A stretch of 7,008 nucleotides of DNA from Candidatus Aerophobota bacterium (GTDB taxonomy: Bacteria > Aerophobota > Aerophobia > Aerophobales > AE-B3A): positions 1 to 7,008 of the forward strand of contig JAUWRE010000053.1 in the NCBI GenBank assembly GCA_030610725.1, given 5' to 3'. Of this stretch, positions 4,983 to 7,008 are shown in pieces. A model generated the notes under the pieces. It was not told the DNA's origin and searched no databases. It saw only the letters and a program-made list of their open reading frames with translations. How positions within the stretch are numbered: the first letter of the stretch is position 1; the number at the start of each line of letters is the position of its first letter. Made by a program: the position numbers and the translations under genes.

Positions 4983-5915
4983 ATGGCACAGATAAGAGAA
5001 GCTTTTGGTAGAACTTTAGTTAAAGTGGGAAGAGAGAATCCTAATGTAGTAGTATTGGACGCAGATCTGGCAACCTCTTCTAAAGTTACTTATTTTGCAG
5101 AGGAATTTCCCCAGCGTTTTTTTTAAATGGGAGTCTGCGAACAAAATATGATAGGAGTGGCGGCAGGATTTGCTAGAATGGGAAAGATACCATTTACAAG
5201 TACATTTGGAGTTTTTGCTTCAAGGCGTGTCTGTGATCAAGTATCTATGCTTATAGCTTATCCCCACCTGAACGTGAAGGTGGTTGGTGCATATAGTGGA
5301 ATTGTAAGTGGCAATAATGGAGCAACCCATCAGGCTAACGAAGACGTGGCAATTATGAGAGTAATGCCTGGTATGGTGGTTATTGATCCTGCTGATGAAA
5401 TAGAAATGGCTCAGGCTGTTAAGGCCATAGTTGAGTACAATGGACCTGTGTATTTAAGGTTAACACGGGATGAATGGCCGCTGGTTTCTCCTCCTAACTA
5501 CCAGTTTCGTATTGGTAAGGCTTGTATAGTAAGAGAAGGAAAAGATGTAACATTAATTGGCAGTGGTATGATGGTCTCTCAGTGTATGGAAGCAGCAAAA
5601 ATCTTAGCCCAAGAGGGAATTGAGTCAAAAGTAATAAATATGTCTACTATGAAGCCTATTGATGTAGAAATAATTATTAAAGTCGCTAAAGAGACAAAAG
5701 CCATCGTAACTTCTGAGAACCATAACATTATCGGTGGATTGGGTAGTGCAGTAGCAGAAGTGATAGGGGAAAACTATCCTGTGGTTATGAAAAGAGTTGG
5801 AATCAAAGACATTTTTGGGGAATGTGGAACTAATGAAGAGTTATTAGACAAATATCGTATTTCACCCAAACATATTGTTAAAGCAGTTCGAGAAGTGATC
5901 AAAAAGAGACATTAA
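4983..5915 (+). pseudogene. Transketolase, C-terminal subunit, interrupted by an in-frame TAA at codon 48
   Basis: Read through, the frame from ATG 4983 to the TAA at 5913-5915 spans 310 codons, the normal size for the C-terminal (pyrimidine-binding plus C-terminal domain) transketolase subunit. Codons 1-47 (MAQIREAFGRTLVKVG... ending FPQRFF) are followed by TAA (5124-5126) and then, in the same frame, ATG and GVCEQNMIGVAAGFARMGK. Family members normally run RFF-x-MG(I/V)-EQNM without a break, so one codon has become a stop, most simply GAA to TAA. The catalytic Glu of the EQNM motif lies in the downstream 262-residue piece. The upstream piece supplies the first strand and helix of the pyrimidine domain (VVVLDADL). 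Because the TAA directly abuts ATG, reinitiation could yield a two-part protein. AAGGA lies about 10 bases before ATG 4983; no such motif precedes 5127. Whether any activity remains is unknown. Confidence 0.85.
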
Positions 5916-5930
5916 CAGGGTATTTGAAGA

Positions 5931-6032
5931 ATGACGGCTAAAAAATTAAGATGTTCTGATATGAACACTATACCAGGAGTTGAAGATAAGCTGCTTTACC
6001 AATGAGCCTATATGGGATTCCAAGGTAGATAA
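5931..6032 (+). pseudogene. Possible N-terminal fragment of a sugar-phosphate isomerase/epimerase (TIM-barrel type)
   Basis: ATG 5931 opens a frame reading [20 protein letters not shown] plus LLYQ, then TGA (6003-6005), then AYMGFQGR and TAA (6030-6032). The order 'CSD-x-x-x-IPG-xx-EDKL' followed by 'GF-x-G' resembles the first strand and helix of xylose-isomerase-like TIM-barrel isomerases/epimerases, which often start with a short strand, a PGK/PGx-EEKL helix and GFDGIEL. The fragment then stops and its frame is lost. It overlaps, in another frame, the start of the deoC remnant. If correct, a deletion has joined the head of one gene to the tail of another. The similarity is short and recognised by eye, so this could be a chance frame. 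Confidence 0.3.
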
Positions 6033-6303
6033 ACTAAAGACAGTGAGGAGTGAACTGCAAGATAAAGCAGGAGCAGATTATGTAAAGACCTCCACAGGAT
6101 TTGGAACGGGGGGAGCTACCATTCATGATATAGAGCTAATGTATGAAACAGTAGGGCCAAGATTGGGAGTGAAAGCAGCTGGAGGAGTCAGAAGCCTTGA
6201 GACAGCTTTGGATGTAATAAGGGCAGGTGCTACCAGAATAGGAGCAACAGCAACAGAGAAGATAATAGAAAGCTGGATAAAATTCCAGGCGAAAACGAGT
6301 TAA
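5980..6303 (+). pseudogene. deoC: Deoxyribose-phosphate aldolase, C-terminal remnant
   Basis: The open frame has 107 codons from a TTG at 5980. From about residue 29 ([26 protein letters not shown]) to residue 96 it matches the C-terminal half of DeoC, which reversibly cleaves 2-deoxyribose 5-phosphate to glyceraldehyde 3-phosphate and acetaldehyde. The Schiff-base lysine (Lys36 in YVKTSTG) and the second active-site lysine (Lys65 in GVKAAGGVR) are kept, as is GATRIGAT (83-90). Full-length DeoC is about 215-260 residues, so roughly the first half of the barrel is missing, including the region of the catalytic Asp (Asp102 in E. coli). Residues 1-28 align poorly with the family. No Shine-Dalgarno motif supports the TTG, so this is most likely not a functional gene. 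It lies between the transketolase genes and a dehydrogenase, where an intact deoC would fit a sugar pathway. Confidence 0.83.
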
Positions 6304-6318
6304 TTCCAGGAGGCTAGG

Positions 6319-7008
6319 ATGTCCAAAAAAATAAGGACAGGCATTATAGGAAGTGGATTTGTAGGTTTGATTCACATAGAGGCTTTGAGAAGACTGGGGT
6401 ATGTGGATGTTGCTGCTCTGGCAGAAATAGACGAAGATCGAGCAAAGCAAAAGGCTGATCAGTTAGGTATACCCAAGGCCTATGGGGATTGGAGATATCT
6501 CATTGAGGATAAAGAAATTGAGGCTGTTCACATTTGTACCGCAAATTTTCTCCACTTTGAAATGGCTAAGAAAGCCTTATTAGCTAAGAAACATGTTATC
6601 TGCGAGAAACCCTTGGGGATGAATTCCCAGGAGACAAGTACTCTTATAAATCTTGCTAAAAAGAAAGAATGTATAAATGCTGTAGGTTTCAATGTTCGTT
6701 TCTATCCCTTAGTTCAGCATATGCGCACTATGATTCAACGAGGAGAGTTAGGTGATATCTTCACTGTTAGAGGCTCATATTTGCAGGACTGGCTCTTCTA
6801 CGATACAGATTACAACTGGAGGGTTGATCCCGAATTAAGTGGTCCTTCCAGGGCAATAGCTGACATAGGCTCACATCTTTTAGACTTAATCCAATTTGTA
6901 ACAACACTAAAGATAACAGAGGTACTTAGTGATTTTGGAACTATGCATCCTATCCGAAAGAAGCCTCTTGAGGTCAGGGAGACCTATACAAAAGAGAAAA
7001 TTGAAGCC
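6319..7008 (+). CDS. Gfo/Idh/MocA-family NAD(P)-dependent dehydrogenase (cut by window edge)
   Basis: The first 230 codons are present without a stop; the gene continues beyond the right edge (family members are usually 330-400 residues). The N-terminal Rossmann domain shows GIIGSGFVG (8-16). The catalytic-lysine motif EKP is at 96-98 (Lys97) in HVICEKPLG. The GSHLLDL segment (184-190) carries the conserved histidine region of the C-terminal alpha/beta substrate domain. NWRVDPELSGPSRAIADIGSH is typical of the subfamily acting on sugars, inositols and related polyols; the exact substrate cannot be read. AGGAGG five bases before ATG 6319 is the strongest ribosome-binding site in the right half of the window. 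The gene starts 15 bases after the deoC remnant, probably in the same transcript as the transketolase genes. Unlike its neighbours it shows no sign of decay. Confidence 0.92.
   Translation, partial: MSKKIRTGIIGSGFVGLIHIEALRRLGYVDVAALAEIDEDRAKQKADQLGIPKAYGDWRYLIEDKEIEAVHICTANFLHFEMAKKALLAKKHVICEKPLGMNSQETSTLINLAKKKECINAVGFNVRFYPLVQHMRTMIQRGELGDIFTVRGSYLQDWLFYDTDYNWRVDPELSGPSRAIADIGSHLLDLIQFVTTLKITEVLSDFGTMHPIRKKPLEVRETYTKEKIEA

Noticed and set aside
5117..5124. T8 run as a programmed slippage site that bypasses the stop
   Set aside because: The frame is the same before and after the stop. A slip of three keeps the TAA, and a slip of one puts the ribosome in a frame that stops soon after, so slippage cannot rescue the full-length protein.
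5117..5124. T8 run as an intrinsic terminator
   Set aside because: No stable G/C-rich hairpin lies directly upstream. The run is within conserved transketolase coding sequence.
5124..5126. TAA as a reassigned or recoded sense codon
   Set aside because: TAA ends this same gene at 5913-5915 and the deoC remnant at 6301-6303, and TAG and TGA end other genes. No other in-frame stops are needed in intact genes, so there is no sign of an altered code or of selenocysteine/pyrrolysine insertion.
6136..6450. Minus-strand open frame across the deoC remnant and dehydrogenase start
   Set aside because: It lies opposite the recognisable DeoC and Gfo/Idh/MocA sequence, and its translation is rich in Ser, Tyr and Cys, as expected of an antisense shadow.
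1..7008. tRNA or rRNA genes
   Set aside because: No cloverleaf with the expected conserved T-loop (GTTCRANNC) in context and no rRNA signature could be found by eye on either strand.

Overview
The window is AT-rich bacterial DNA: arginine is mostly AGA/AGG, third positions favour A/T, and TAA, TAG and TGA all serve as stops. A ferredoxin-type 2-oxoacid oxidoreductase subunit, a transketolase encoded as separate N- and C-terminal genes, a VapBC pair and tandem heptanucleotide repeats between genes suggest an anaerobic, probably uncultured bacterium of a deep-branching or candidate phylum. The sequence does not allow a firmer placement.

Left part (1-2571). A type II toxin-antitoxin pair (vapB, with vapC cut by the window edge) runs leftward from a consensus promoter. 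It is divergent from a phosphoglucomutase/phosphomannomutase gene (489-1910). A 124-base gap built largely of seven-base repeats separates that gene from a lone gamma subunit of a 2-oxoacid:ferredoxin oxidoreductase (2035-2571), whose partner subunits are not in the window.

Middle (2572-4148). A gene-free, hairpin-rich spacer leads to an intact XerC/XerD-type tyrosine recombinase (2788-3663). About 485 bases without a convincing gene follow. They hold a candidate promoter, a perfect 12-bp palindrome and a 13-codon reading frame that ends three bases before the next gene.

Right part (4149-7008). This looks like a sugar-catabolism operon: transketolase N-terminal subunit, transketolase C-terminal subunit, remnants of an isomerase-like gene and of deoxyribose-phosphate aldolase (deoC), and a Gfo/Idh/MocA dehydrogenase that runs off the window. 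It appears to be decaying. The transketolase C-terminal gene has an in-frame TAA at codon 48, directly followed by ATG in the same frame, and deoC has lost its N-terminal half. The flanking transketolase N-terminal and dehydrogenase genes look intact.

I found no clear new multi-gene system. The observations most worth following up are the TAAATG interruption of transketolase, the isomerase/deoC mosaic, the three heptad-repeat families within one short gap, and the unpartnered oxidoreductase gamma subunit.
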